Shown in pieces: positions 17,047 through 25,510 of a DNA stretch of 64,000 nucleotides. Below the pieces are notes generated by a model that was not told the origin of the DNA, searched no databases, and was given only the letters and a program-made list of their open reading frames with translations. This DNA comes from Rhodobacter sp. Its GTDB lineage: Bacteria > Pseudomonadota > Alphaproteobacteria > Rhodobacterales > Rhodobacteraceae. How positions within the stretch are numbered: position 1 is the first letter of the stretch; each line of letters begins with the position of its first letter. A program made the translations under genes and the position numbers. The stretch is from positions 6,993 to 70,992 of the forward strand of contig JACKKF010000001.1 in NCBI GenBank assembly GCA_020637555.1, read 5' to 3'.

Positions 17047-17805
17047 TCAGATCTTCCAACCGGAATGCAGCGCCGCGATCCCCATCGTCAGGTTGCGGTA
17101 TTTCACCTGCCCGAATCCCGCCTGCCGGATCATCGCGGCAAAGCTGTCCTGATCGGGAAACTTGCGGATCGATTCGACCAGATACTGATAGCTGTCGCGG
17201 TCCCCCGCCACGACCTGCCCCATGCGCGGGATGATCTGGAAGGAATAGAGATCGTAGACCTTCTGCATCAGCTCGTTGGGAATCTGGCTGAACTCCAGCA
17301 CCATCAACCGGCCGCCGGGTTTCAGCACCCGATAGGCCTCGGCCAGCGCATCGGGGATGCGGACCACATTGCGGATGCCGAAACTGATCGTGTAGGCGTC
17401 AAACGTGTTGGCCGCAAAGGGCAGCGCCATCGCGTCGCCCACCACCCAGTCCAGGCGGTCGGCCATGCGCTCGGCCTCGGCGCGTTTGCGGCCTTCGTCC
17501 AGCATGGGCGCGGTCATGTCCAGGACGGTCGCGCGCGCCGTGTCACCCGCGCGCTGCAGAAAGCGGAACGCCACGTCGCCCGTGCCACCCGCGACATCCA
17601 GCAGGTGCTGTCCGGGGCGCGGCGCCAGCCAGTCCATCATCGCATCTTTCCAGACGCGGTGAATGCTGAAACTCATGAGGTCGTTCATGATGTCGTATTT
17701 TGACGCAACCGAGGAAAAGACGCCGTGGACCATGCCGGCCTTGCGGGTCTCGTCCACGGTCTGGAAACCGAAATGCGTGGTGCGGGTCTGGTCCGTCGGG
17801 CTCAT
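17047..17805 (-). CDS. ubiE: Ubiquinone/menaquinone biosynthesis C-methyltransferase UbiE
   Basis: A 252-residue SAM-dependent methyltransferase for the C-methylation step of ubiquinone synthesis. Motif I is LLDVAGGTGDVAF, post-I is VLDMTAPMLDEG, and the UbiE signatures YDIMNDLMSFSIHR and SFGIRNVV are both present. C-terminal KYRNLTMGIAALHSGWKI is the standard family ending. It precedes ubiB with a one-base gap, a conserved pairing. Divergent from mutM. Confidence 0.97.
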   Translation of the reverse strand: MSPTDQTRTTHFGFQTVDETRKAGMVHGVFSSVASKYDIMNDLMSFSIHRVWKDAMMDWLAPRPGQHLLDVAGGTGDVAFRFLQRAGDTARATVLDMTAPMLDEGRKRAEAERMADRLDWVVGDAMALPFAANTFDAYTISFGIRNVVRIPDALAEAYRVLKPGGRLMVLEFSQIPNELMQKVYDLYSFQIIPRMGQVVAGDRDSYQYLVESIRKFPDQDSFAAMIRQAGFGQVKYRNLTMGIAALHSGWKI

Positions 17806-17950
17806 GCTGCCACCCTAATCTAGCGCGTCGCCCCTCCTTAGCCGAGGTTGGCCGGTCTCACAATGCGACCGGGACGCCCCGCCGGACCCCGTTGTCCGCA
17901 GCGATGCCCACGGATACCCTGTGCGCGCGTTCCCCGTCCCGAGGTCTCCG

Positions 17951-18814
17951 ATGCCCGAACTGCCCGAGGTTGAAACCGTCCGCCGCGGGCTGGTGCCGGC
18001 GATGGAGGGGCAGCGCATCGCCGGGGCCGAGATTCGCCGACCCGATCTGCGCTGGCCCTTTCCTGACCGCATGGCTGACCGTCTGACCGGCGCGCGCGTC
18101 GAGCGGCTGCGCCGGCGGTCGAAATACATCCTGGCCGATCTGGACACCGGCGAGACGCTGCTGATTCATCTGGGCATGTCGGGGCGGATGACCATTTCGG
18201 GACTGGCGGCGCCCTATGTGCCGGGTCAGTTTCACCATCACCACCCGGCGGCGGAAAAACACGACCATGTGGTTCTGGACATGGCCGGCGGCGCGCGCGT
18301 CACCTTCAACGATCCGCGCCGGTTCGGCGCGATGGATCTGGTCGCCACCACCAGCGCCGAACTGCACCCGCTGCTGGCCGCGCTGGGGCCGGAACCCCTG
18401 GGAAATGCCTTTTCCGCCGAGTATCTGGCCGACCGCCTCGCCGGGCGCAAGGGACCGATCAAGGCGCTGCTGCTGGATCAGAAACTAGTGGCCGGGCTGG
18501 GCAACATCTATGTGTGCGAGGCCCTGAACCGTGCCCGCATCCACCCCGAGCGGGCGGGTGGGCGGATCGCGCGGGCCCGGCTGGAGCGGCTGACGACCGA
18601 GATTCGCAGCGTCCTGATCGAGGCCATCGCCGCAGGCGGGTCCAGCCTGCGGGACTATCGTCAGGCGGACGGCGAACTGGGATATTTTCAGCACGCCTTT
18701 CGGGTCTATGACCGCGAGGGCGCCCCCTGCCCGACGCCGGCGTGCCCGGGGATCATCCGCCGCATGGTGCAGGGCGGGCGGTCGACCTACTACTGTCCGG
18801 TCTGTCAGAGATAA
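17951..18814 (+). CDS. mutM: Formamidopyrimidine-DNA glycosylase
   Basis: A 287-residue bifunctional DNA glycosylase/AP lyase that removes 8-oxoguanine. The catalytic N-terminus PELPEVETVRRGL follows the initiator Met, fixing the start at 17951 rather than the upstream ATG at 17921. The conserved RRRSKYIL loop, a helix-two-turn-helix region (LLDQKLVAGLGNIYVCEAL) and a C-terminal zinc finger (ACPGIIRRM, then YYCPVCQR) are all present. It precedes the enoyl-CoA hydratase by about 60 bases, a common arrangement in Rhodobacterales. Confidence 0.97.
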   Translation: MPELPEVETVRRGLVPAMEGQRIAGAEIRRPDLRWPFPDRMADRLTGARVERLRRRSKYILADLDTGETLLIHLGMSGRMTISGLAAPYVPGQFHHHHPAAEKHDHVVLDMAGGARVTFNDPRRFGAMDLVATTSAELHPLLAALGPEPLGNAFSAEYLADRLAGRKGPIKALLLDQKLVAGLGNIYVCEALNRARIHPERAGGRIARARLERLTTEIRSVLIEAIAAGGSSLRDYRQADGELGYFQHAFRVYDREGAPCPTPACPGIIRRMVQGGRSTYYCPVCQR

Positions 18815-18875
18815 CTTGATCACCCGCCCCATCCTGATATGCACGGGCGCGGAAAACGACCAAAGGGAACCCCTC

Positions 18876-19652
18876 ATGGCGTATGAAACGATTGTCGTCG
18901 AAATCGCGCATTACGTCGCGCTGATCCGCCTGAACCGGCCCGAGGCGCTGAACGCGCTGAACTCGCAATTGCTGGGCGAATTGGCAGACGCGCTGAAAGC
19001 CGCCGACAAGAACGACAAGGTGCGCTGCATCGTCCTGACCGGATCGGACAAGGCCTTTGCCGCGGGCGCCGACATCAGCGAGATGTCGAAGAAGAGCTTT
19101 GTCGACATGTTCGAGGAAGATTTCTTCACCCCAGAAACCGACGCGCTGCTGGCCGTGCGCAAACCGATCATTGCCGCGGTCGCGGGCTACGCCCTGGGGG
19201 GCGGCTGCGAACTGGCGATGATGTGCGATTTCATCATCGCAGGCGACAACGCCAAGTTCGGCCAGCCGGAAATCAACCTGGGCGTCGTGGCCGGGATCGG
19301 CGGCACCCAGCGCCTGACCCGCTTTGTCGGCAAGTCGAAAGCGATGGACATGCATCTGACCGGCCGGTTCATGGATGCCGAAGAGGCCGAACGCTCGGGC
19401 CTGGTCAGCCGCGTCGTTCCCGCCAAGAAGCTGATCGAGGAAGCGATGGCCGCGGCGCAGAAGATCGCGTCCAAATCCGGCATCGCGACCAAGGTGGTGA
19501 AGGAAGCGGTCAACCGCAGCTATGAAACCACGCTGCGAGAGGGCATTCTGTTCGAACGTCGGGTCTTTCACGCGCTGTTCAACACCGAGGACCAGAAAGA
19601 AGGCATGAGCGCCTTTCTGGAAAAGCGCGAGGCGCAGTTCCGCGATCGCTGA
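18876..19652 (+). CDS. Enoyl-CoA hydratase
   Basis: A 258-residue crotonase that hydrates trans-2-enoyl-CoA in fatty-acid beta-oxidation. The start at 18876 (MAYETIVVE) follows AAAGGGAA. Key segments are LNRPEALNALNSQ, AFAAGADISEM with oxyanion-hole residues, GYALGGGCELAMMCD, and FGQPEINLGVVAGIGGTQRL, where both catalytic Glu positions are retained. It is followed by a strong terminator, then rpsT. Confidence 0.95.
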   Translation: MAYETIVVEIAHYVALIRLNRPEALNALNSQLLGELADALKAADKNDKVRCIVLTGSDKAFAAGADISEMSKKSFVDMFEEDFFTPETDALLAVRKPIIAAVAGYALGGGCELAMMCDFIIAGDNAKFGQPEINLGVVAGIGGTQRLTRFVGKSKAMDMHLTGRFMDAEEAERSGLVSRVVPAKKLIEEAMAAAQKIASKSGIATKVVKEAVNRSYETTLREGILFERRVFHALFNTEDQKEGMSAFLEKREAQFRDR

Positions 19653-19659
19653 GCGAAAC

Positions 19660-19684
19660 GGCCGGGCCCTTCGCCCGGCCTTTT
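19660..19684 (+). terminator. Rho-independent terminator after the enoyl-CoA hydratase gene
   Basis: GGCCGGGC, a short loop, GCCCGGCC, then TTTT, starting about eight bases after the TGA at 19650-19652. Confidence 0.88.
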
Positions 19685-19893
19685 GCTGTCACGCGCGCAG
19701 GTCCCCGGCCCCGATCGTGCCGGTGAATCGCCTGATCCGCATGACAGAACTTTCCTGTTTCCTTTCCGCCCGCTTTGCCCTATACGCCGCCGCACATGCG
19801 CGTGGGCCCGCTTAGGCAAGAATCGACCTGATCCCTGTGGATCGGTGGGTCTGTGTGCAACAATATTGAAACAGACCCGGAAAGAGCCCAGAC

Positions 19894-20160
19894 ATGGCCA
19901 ATACGCCCCAGTCCAAGAAACGCGCGCGCCAGAACGAAGCCCGCTTTGAAGTGAACAAAGCCCGCCGTTCGCGCATCCGCACCTATCTGCGCAAGGTCGA
20001 GGAAGCGATCGCCTCGGGCGATGCGGCGGCCGCCAAGGCGGCGCTGGTTGCGGTTCAGCCGGAACTGGCCCGCGGTGTCACCAAAGGCGTGCTGCACAAG
20101 AACACCGCTGCGCGCAAGATGTCGCGCCTGGCGTCGCGCGTGAAAGCCATCGGCGCCTGA
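19894..20160 (+). CDS. rpsT: 30S ribosomal protein S20
   Basis: An 88-residue basic primary 16S rRNA-binding protein. It begins MANTPQSKKRARQNEA and contains RSRIRTYLRKVEEAI and KGVLHKNTAARKMSRL, the standard S20 signatures. It is preceded by CCGGAAAGAG a few bases before the ATG and followed by a strong terminator. Placement upstream of dnaA is a conserved trait of Rhodobacterales and related alphaproteobacteria. Confidence 0.98.
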   Translation: MANTPQSKKRARQNEARFEVNKARRSRIRTYLRKVEEAIASGDAAAAKAALVAVQPELARGVTKGVLHKNTAARKMSRLASRVKAIGA

Positions 20161-20194
20161 TCCGACGCGATCAAGTCATTAAAATTAAAGGAAA

Positions 20195-20220
20195 AAGCGC
20201 ACCCCTGGGTGCGCTTTTTT
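20195..20220 (+). terminator. Rho-independent terminator after rpsT
   Basis: AAGCGCACCC, two-base loop, GGGTGCGCTT, then a T6 run. It lies about 35 bases after the rpsT stop and insulates dnaA from rpsT transcription. Confidence 0.93.
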
Positions 20221-20594
20221 CATGCGTCGTGGGGGGCGGCTGTGGCACGAAACCCACGCTGTTCCGATTCCTTTTTGTAACAGGTGCTGTCAAGCAAGTT
20301 GTTCGGTGGACGGGCCCGCGGACCTGTTGCTAGCTTGCCCCTGCGATTCACAAAGCCCTGGGGGGGTCGTCTGAAACGCGTTGATGTGCTTGATCGGGCC
20401 GGCAGGTCCGGTGTCGTTGCTGTTGCCTGTGTTCCGTTGCGCATCGCGCAATCCGCCCCCCTGTCGTTTTCGGCATGACCTGCTGCCGGGTCATGGGGTT
20501 TGTGGCGTGTCAGTGGAACCCGGAGAAACCGGGCCAAACAAACAATAACTGGAAGAACCCGCGTTTCTTTTTGCGGGCCATGGGTCGGGACAGA
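20221..20594. other. dnaA upstream region, no gene
   Basis: About 370 bases between the rpsT terminator and dnaA hold no credible gene. A small hairpin (CCCGC at 20558-20562 with GCGGG at 20573-20577, T-rich loop) sits just before the dnaA start and could act in a leader. A cluster of DnaA boxes (TTATCCACA type) was looked for and not found; only degenerate matches exist, for example TGTGGATCG at 19836. I cannot place oriC here. The dnaA promoter should lie in this stretch. Confidence 0.5.
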
Positions 20595-21968
20595 ATGACA
20601 AACGGTGTGTGGGGCGATGCGCAAAGCAAACTCAAGAGACTGGTCGGCGACAACAATTTCACGACCTGGATCGCCCCTCTGGAACTGACGCGAATCGACG
20701 GCGGTGTCGCCCAGCTCAGCGCGCCGACGAACTTCATCGCCAATTGGGTCACCCGGAATTACGCCGATCAGATCGTCGGCGTCCTGAACGCCCGGGGATC
20801 GGTGGCCCAGCGAATCGAAATCACCGTTCTGCCCCGCAGCCCCCAAACCCAGGAACGTGTCCAGCGCACCCTGGCCTCGGTCGAGCCCGCGCCCCGCCCG
20901 GCCCAGCCGCCCCGCGCCGATGACGACCTTCCCGGCGCGGTGCTGGATGCACGGTTCACCTTTGACAATTTCGTTGTCGGCAAACCCAACGCTCTGGCCC
21001 ATGCCGCCGCGCGCCGCGTGGCCGAAGGGGGCGCGGCGGCCTTCAACCCGCTGTTCCTTTATGGTGGCGTCGGCCTGGGCAAGACCCATCTCATGCATGC
21101 CATCGCCTGGGAACTTCAGGCCCGCAATCCCAACGCGCGGGTGCTGTATCTCAGCGCCGAACAGTTCATGTATCGCTTCGTGCAGGCGCTGCGCGAAAAG
21201 CAGATCATGGATTTCAAGAGCCTGTTCCGCTCCGTCGACATCCTGATGGTCGATGACGTCCAGTTCATCGCCGGCAAGGAATCGACGCAGGAGGAATTCT
21301 TCCATACCTTCAATGCCTTGATCGATCAGAACAAGCAGATCGTGATTTCCGCCGATCGCGCACCCGGCGAGATCAAGGACCTCGAGGAACGCATCAAGAG
21401 CCGCCTGTCCTCGGGGCTGGTGGTCGATCTGCACCCCACCGACTACGAATTGCGTCTGGGCATCCTGCAACAGAAGGTCGACCAGAATCGCGCCACCTAT
21501 GGCGAGGTCGCGATCGCCGGCGACGTGCTGGAATTCCTCGCGCATCGCATCACCACCAACGTCCGCGTCCTGGAAGGCGCGCTGACGCGGCTTTTCGCCC
21601 TGGCCTCGCTGCTGGGACGTGAGGTGACGCTGGATCTGGCGCAGGACTGTCTGGCGGACATCCTGCGCTCGTCCGAACGCAAGGTCACGGTCGAGGAAAT
21701 CCAGCGCAAGGTTGCCGAACATTACAACATCCGCCTGTCCGACATGATCGGCCCCAAGCGGCTGCGCACCATCGCCCGGCCCCGGCAGATCGCGATGTAT
21801 CTGGCCAAGCAGATGACCACCCGTTCGCTGCCCGAGATCGGCCGCCGTTTCGGAGGCCGCGATCACACCACCATCCTGCATGGTGTTCGCAAGGTCGAGG
21901 AACTGCGCGCCAGCGATTCGCAGTTGAGCGAGGACCTGGATCTGTTGCGGCGGCTTCTGGAAAGCTGA
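20595..21968 (+). CDS. dnaA: Chromosomal replication initiator protein DnaA
   Basis: A 457-residue AAA+ initiator that binds oriC and loads DnaB. Domain I is the N-terminal VWGDAQSKLKRLVGDNNFTTWI segment (given in part). A linker runs from about 85 to 115. Domain III has Walker A GGVGLGKTH, Walker B ILMVDDVQF, and sensor residues in SADRAPGEI. Domain IV ends with GRDHTTILHGVRKVEEL, the DNA-binding signature. The start at 20595 (MTNGVWGD) matches relatives in length; in-frame ATGs at 20580 and 20475 are possible but add unlike sequence. dnaN follows about 100 bases later. Confidence 0.97.
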   Translation: MTNGVWGDAQSKLKRLVGDNNFTTWIAPLELTRIDGGVAQLSAPTNFIANWVTRNYADQIVGVLNARGSVAQRIEITVLPRSPQTQERVQRTLASVEPAPRPAQPPRADDDLPGAVLDARFTFDNFVVGKPNALAHAAARRVAEGGAAAFNPLFLYGGVGLGKTHLMHAIAWELQARNPNARVLYLSAEQFMYRFVQALREKQIMDFKSLFRSVDILMVDDVQFIAGKESTQEEFFHTFNALIDQNKQIVISADRAPGEIKDLEERIKSRLSSGLVVDLHPTDYELRLGILQQKVDQNRATYGEVAIAGDVLEFLAHRITTNVRVLEGALTRLFALASLLGREVTLDLAQDCLADILRSSERKVTVEEIQRKVAEHYNIRLSDMIGPKRLRTIARPRQIAMYLAKQMTTRSLPEIGRRFGGRDHTTILHGVRKVEELRASDSQLSEDLDLLRRLLES

Positions 21969-22070
21969 CCTTGACGCGGCCCGCAAAGGGCCGCAAACAA
22001 ACAGGAACAGAACAAGACTGGCCGGGCCGGCTCCTGTCGGCACCGGCCTGATGTGTCGGAGGGTATCGCG

Positions 22071-23189
22071 ATGAAGCTGAGCATCGAACGCGCAACGCTG
22101 CTGAAGGCCGTGAGCCAGGCACAATCCGTGGTCGAGCGCCGCAACACCATTCCGATCCTGGCGAATGTGCTGATCGAGGCCGAGGGCAACACCGTATCGT
22201 TCCGCGCCACCGACCTGGATATCGAGGTCGTGGACAAGGCCCCCGCCATGGTCGAACGCGCGGGCGCGACCACGGTCTCGGCGGTCATGCTGCACGAGAT
22301 CGTGCGCAAGCTGCCCGATGGCGCGCTGGTTTCGCTGACCGACGATCCCCGCACCGGCCGCCTGACGGTCGAAGCCGGGCGCTCGACCTTCGCGCTGGCC
22401 ACCCTCCCGCGCGAGGATTTCCCGGTCATGGCCTCGTCCGAATACCAGACCAATTTCAGCGCCAGGTCCGGTGTCCTGCGTCGCCTGTTCGAAAAGTCGA
22501 AATTCGCGATCTCGACCGAGGAAACCCGCTATTATCTGAACGGCGTCTATCTGCATGTGGCCGAGGGCGAGGACGGTCGCGTCCTGCGCTGCGTTGCCAC
22601 CGATGGCCACCGTCTCGCCCGCATCGACGCCCCCCTTCCCGCCGGCGCCGAGGGGATGCCCGGCGTGATCGTCCCGCGCAAGACCGTCAACGAATTGCGC
22701 AAGCTGCTCGAGGATGACGAAGCCGATATCGCCATTTCCGTCAGCGAAACCAAGGTGCGGTTCGCAACCTCGGAAATCGCCCTGACGTCCAAGGTGATCG
22801 ACGGCACCTTCCCCGATTACACCCGGGTGATTCCGACCGGCAACACCAAGCGGCTGGAAGTGGACGCAAGCGAATTCGCCAAGGCGGTGGACCGCGTGGC
22901 GACCGTGTCGTCCGAACGCTCGCGCGCCGTGAAGCTGATCCTGGAAGAAGACAAGGTGACGCTGACCGTGAATTCGCCCGACAGTGGCATGGCGCAGGAA
23001 GAGCTGGTCGTGGCTTACGGCGATGACCGTCTGGAAATCGGCTTCAACGCGAAATACCTGCTGGAAATCGCCAGCCAGATCGACCGCGAGAATGCCGTGT
23101 TCATGCTGAATGCCTCGGGCGACCCGGCGCTGGTGCGCGAGGGTTCGGATTCCTCGGCGGTCTATGTCGTGATGCCGATGCGCGTCTGA
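22071..23189 (+). CDS. dnaN: DNA polymerase III sliding clamp, beta subunit
   Basis: A 372-residue clamp subunit that forms a ring dimer around DNA and tethers polymerase III. It begins MKLSIERATLLKAVSQAQ at 22071, with CGGAGGG about seven bases upstream. Three clamp folds are evident, with RRNTIPILANVLIEA, SRSGVLRRLFEKSKFAIS-like sequence in the second, and a VYVVMPMRV C-terminus that forms part of the hydrophobic partner-binding groove. An in-frame ATG at 22053 would add six residues without its own ribosome binding site. Confidence 0.98.
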   Translation: MKLSIERATLLKAVSQAQSVVERRNTIPILANVLIEAEGNTVSFRATDLDIEVVDKAPAMVERAGATTVSAVMLHEIVRKLPDGALVSLTDDPRTGRLTVEAGRSTFALATLPREDFPVMASSEYQTNFSARSGVLRRLFEKSKFAISTEETRYYLNGVYLHVAEGEDGRVLRCVATDGHRLARIDAPLPAGAEGMPGVIVPRKTVNELRKLLEDDEADIAISVSETKVRFATSEIALTSKVIDGTFPDYTRVIPTGNTKRLEVDASEFAKAVDRVATVSSERSRAVKLILEEDKVTLTVNSPDSGMAQEELVVAYGDDRLEIGFNAKYLLEIASQIDRENAVFMLNASGDPALVREGSDSSAVYVVMPMRV

Positions 23190-23211
23190 CACGACCGCGC
23201 CCATCATCTTG

Positions 23212-23269
23212 TCCCAAATACGCTGGGGGGTGAATTCGGCGCAGCCGAAGAGGGGGGCAAGGCCCCCCT
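23212..23269. repeat. REP-like double hairpin element between dnaN and recF
   Basis: The spacer reads TCCCAAATACGCTGGGGG and then contains two adjacent hairpins: TTCGGC/GCCGAA at 23235-23240 and 23244-23249, and AGGGGGGC/GCCCCCCT at 23251-23258 and 23262-23269. From memory, similar CCCAAATA-GGGGG-TGAATT-plus-hairpins elements are dispersed between genes in Rhodobacterales genomes. Only this copy is seen in the window. Confidence 0.6.
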
Positions 23270-23298
23270 GACCGCGCCAAACCGTCCGTCGGGGTTTC

Positions 23299-24396
23299 AT
23301 GTCGCTCCACCTCACCCGCCTCACGCTGTCGCAGTTCCGCTCGCATCCTCGGGTTCAGGCGGTGTTCGACGGCCGCCCGGTCGCCCTCTATGGTGACAAT
23401 GGCGCGGGCAAGACCAACCTGCTGGAAGCGGTCTCGCTGCTGTCTCCCGGGCGCGGCCTCAGACGCGCGACGCCTGAGGACCTGATCGGCCGGCAGGCCG
23501 GGCTGGGCTGGCGGATCGAGGCCGAGCTGCTGCGCGGCGACACCCCGCACGAAATCCTGACCGAGGCCCGTCCAGGCCAGCCCCGGTCCGTCCGCATCGA
23601 CGCCAAGGCGCAGCCGCAATCCGCGCTGGGTCAGCTTGCGCCGATGTTGTGGCTGACACCCGCCATGGACCGGCTGTGGATCGAAGGGGCGGAAGGCCGC
23701 CGGCGGTTTCTGGACCGCCTGGTGCTGGGCTTTACCCCTGACCACGCCGAGGCCGCGCTGGGCTACGACAAGGCCATGCGCGAACGGAACCGGCTGCTGC
23801 GCGAGGGCGTCTCCGATGCCGCCTGGTATGTGGCACTGGAACAGCGCATGGCGCTGTGCGGGGCGCAGATGACGCAGAACCGCCGCGCCGCCCTGGCCCG
23901 ACTGGAGAGCGCCACCGATCCCTCCAGCCCGTTTCCGCAGGCCGATCTGGCGCTGCTGGACGACTCGCCTGATACCGAATCCGATCTGGCCCGCGCCCTG
24001 GCCGAAGGGCGGCGGCGCGACATGCAGGCCGGGCGCAGCCTGGTCGGGCCGCATCGCGCCGACCTGGGCGCGCTGTGGCTCGCCCGCGGAATGCCCGCCG
24101 CGCAATGTTCGACCGGGGAACAGAAGGCCCTGCTCATCGCGACGGTGCTTGCACACGCGCGGGCGCTGGCCCGGGATCAGGGCCTGGCGCCCGTTCTGCT
24201 GCTGGACGAGGTGGCCGCGCATCTCGATGAGGGGCGGCGCGCCGCTCTCTATGACGCGCTGTGCGCCTTGGGGGCGCAGGCCTTTCTCACCGGGACCGGG
24301 CCCGAACTGTTCACCCCGCTGGGCGCCCGGGCGCAAGCGTTCCTGGTCACCGAAACCGCGGGACACTCGCGGTTGCAAGAGGTTTGCCTGCCATGA
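23299..24396 (+). CDS. recF: DNA replication and repair protein RecF
   Basis: A 365-residue SMC-like ATPase that helps load RecA at gaps. Walker A is GDNGAGKTN (about residues 33-41), the signature motif is STGEQKALLIA, and Walker B is VLLLDEVAAHLDE. The N-terminal LTLSQFRSH and FLDRLVLGF are standard RecF features. The stop overlaps the next gene's start (ATGA at 24393-24396). Together with dnaA, dnaN and gyrB it forms the classic replication cluster, here with two extra genes before gyrB. Confidence 0.95.
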   Translation: MSLHLTRLTLSQFRSHPRVQAVFDGRPVALYGDNGAGKTNLLEAVSLLSPGRGLRRATPEDLIGRQAGLGWRIEAELLRGDTPHEILTEARPGQPRSVRIDAKAQPQSALGQLAPMLWLTPAMDRLWIEGAEGRRRFLDRLVLGFTPDHAEAALGYDKAMRERNRLLREGVSDAAWYVALEQRMALCGAQMTQNRRAALARLESATDPSSPFPQADLALLDDSPDTESDLARALAEGRRRDMQAGRSLVGPHRADLGALWLARGMPAAQCSTGEQKALLIATVLAHARALARDQGLAPVLLLDEVAAHLDEGRRAALYDALCALGAQAFLTGTGPELFTPLGARAQAFLVTETAGHSRLQEVCLP

Positions 24397-24809
24397 CCCC
24401 TCAACGCATCACGCTGGTAACCCTGGGCGTGGCCGATCTGGCCCGCGCCAAAGGCTTTTATGCCGCGCTGGGCTGGCACGGCGATGATACCAACCCGGGC
24501 GTGGTTTTCTATGACCTTGGCGGCATGAAGATGGCGCTGTTCGGGCGCGAGGCCCTGGCCCAGGATCAGGGCCAATCCCCGGCCGCGCTGGGCACCGGCG
24601 CCGTGACATTGGCCCAGAACTACCCCTCGGTGGCCGAGGTGGACGCAGCCTATGCGCAGGCCCTCGCGGCGGGTGCAACCGCGCTGAAACCACCCCGCGC
24701 GGTGTTCTGGGGCGGCTATTCCGGCTATTTCGCCGACCCCGACGGCCATGTCTGGGAACTGGCGCACAACCCGTTCTGGCCGCTCGACGCCGAAGGTCGG
24801 CTGGCATGA
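24393..24809 (+). CDS. VOC family (glyoxalase/bleomycin-resistance-like) protein
   Basis: A 138-residue protein with the vicinal-oxygen-chelate fold. It begins RITLVTLGVADLARAKGFYAALG and ends GYFADPDGHVWELAHNPFW, the two beta-alpha-beta-beta-beta edges of the fold. Metal ligands are not obvious at the first position (Thr instead of His), so it may be a non-enzymatic or atypical member. It overlaps recF at its start and the LysE gene at its end, suggesting co-transcription with recF. Its substrate is not evident. Confidence 0.88.
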   Translation: MTPQRITLVTLGVADLARAKGFYAALGWHGDDTNPGVVFYDLGGMKMALFGREALAQDQGQSPAALGTGAVTLAQNYPSVAEVDAAYAQALAAGATALKPPRAVFWGGYSGYFADPDGHVWELAHNPFWPLDAEGRLA

Positions 24810-25429
24810 TGACCGTCACGCTTCAGGAACTGCTGCTCTATGCGGGTGGCATGGCGGTGCTGTGGGCGATCCCCGGCCCGGTCTGGGTGGCCCTGACCGC
24901 GCGCGCGCTGTCCGGCGGCATGGCCGCCGCCTGGCCGCTGGCGGTGGGTGTCGCGCTGGGGGATCTGGTCTGGCCGCTTTGCGCGATCTTCGGCCTCAGC
25001 TGGATTCTGTCGGTCTATGGCGACTTCCTGTCCGCGCTCAGATGGGTCGCGGCCGGGGTCTTTCTGGTCATGGGCGTGCTGTTGCTGCGGGCCCCGGCGC
25101 GGGCACCCGACGCCGACAGCCGCATGACACGGCCCGGGATCCTGCCCGGCTTTGCCGTTGGCGTGGCGGCGGTCATCGGCAACCCCAAGGCGATCCTGTT
25201 CTACATGGGCGTGTTGCCCGGGTTCTTCGATCTCAGCCGTGTGACCGGCGCCGACATCGCGGCGATCATCGGCGTTTCGGCCACGGTGCCGATGCTGGGC
25301 AATCTGGGGTTGGCGCTGTTTCTGCATCGCGCCCGCCAGCTTTTGCGCAGCCCGCGCGCACTGGCGCGCCTGAACAAGGTGTCAGGCGGGTTGCTGATCC
25401 TTGTGGGCCTGGTCATCCCCTTCACCTGA
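24806..25429 (+). CDS. LysE family translocator
   Basis: A 207-residue integral membrane protein with about six hydrophobic segments. It opens with an IPGPVWVALTARALSGG motif typical of LysE/RhtB exporters, and has GNPKAILFYMGVLPGFF in the middle, a family hallmark. These proteins export amino acids or related small molecules. It overlaps the upstream VOC gene by four bases (ATGATGA), and ends about 80 bases before gyrB. The exported substrate is unknown. Confidence 0.9.
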   Translation: MMTVTLQELLLYAGGMAVLWAIPGPVWVALTARALSGGMAAAWPLAVGVALGDLVWPLCAIFGLSWILSVYGDFLSALRWVAAGVFLVMGVLLLRAPARAPDADSRMTRPGILPGFAVGVAAVIGNPKAILFYMGVLPGFFDLSRVTGADIAAIIGVSATVPMLGNLGLALFLHRARQLLRSPRALARLNKVSGGLLILVGLVIPFT

Positions 25430-25510
25430 CGCCCCAAATCTTGTGTCCGGCGCGTGACAACCCCCCCGGAATCCGCTATCAGTCGTGCAGTATAATCACG
25501 GACGGACGGC

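Noticed and set aside
15492..17234. A 580-codon plus-strand frame opposite ubiB and the ubiE end
   Set aside because: Antisense to two strongly conserved genes, with no recognisable domain.
19836..19844. DnaA-box-like TGTGGATCG before rpsT
   Set aside because: A single degenerate match without neighbours is expected by chance; it is not an origin.
20220..23324. A 1034-codon open frame on the minus strand opposite dnaA and dnaN
   Set aside because: It is antisense to two intact conserved genes, has His/Arg/Gly-rich shadow composition, and no motif or ribosome binding site. High GC and codon bias produce such frames.
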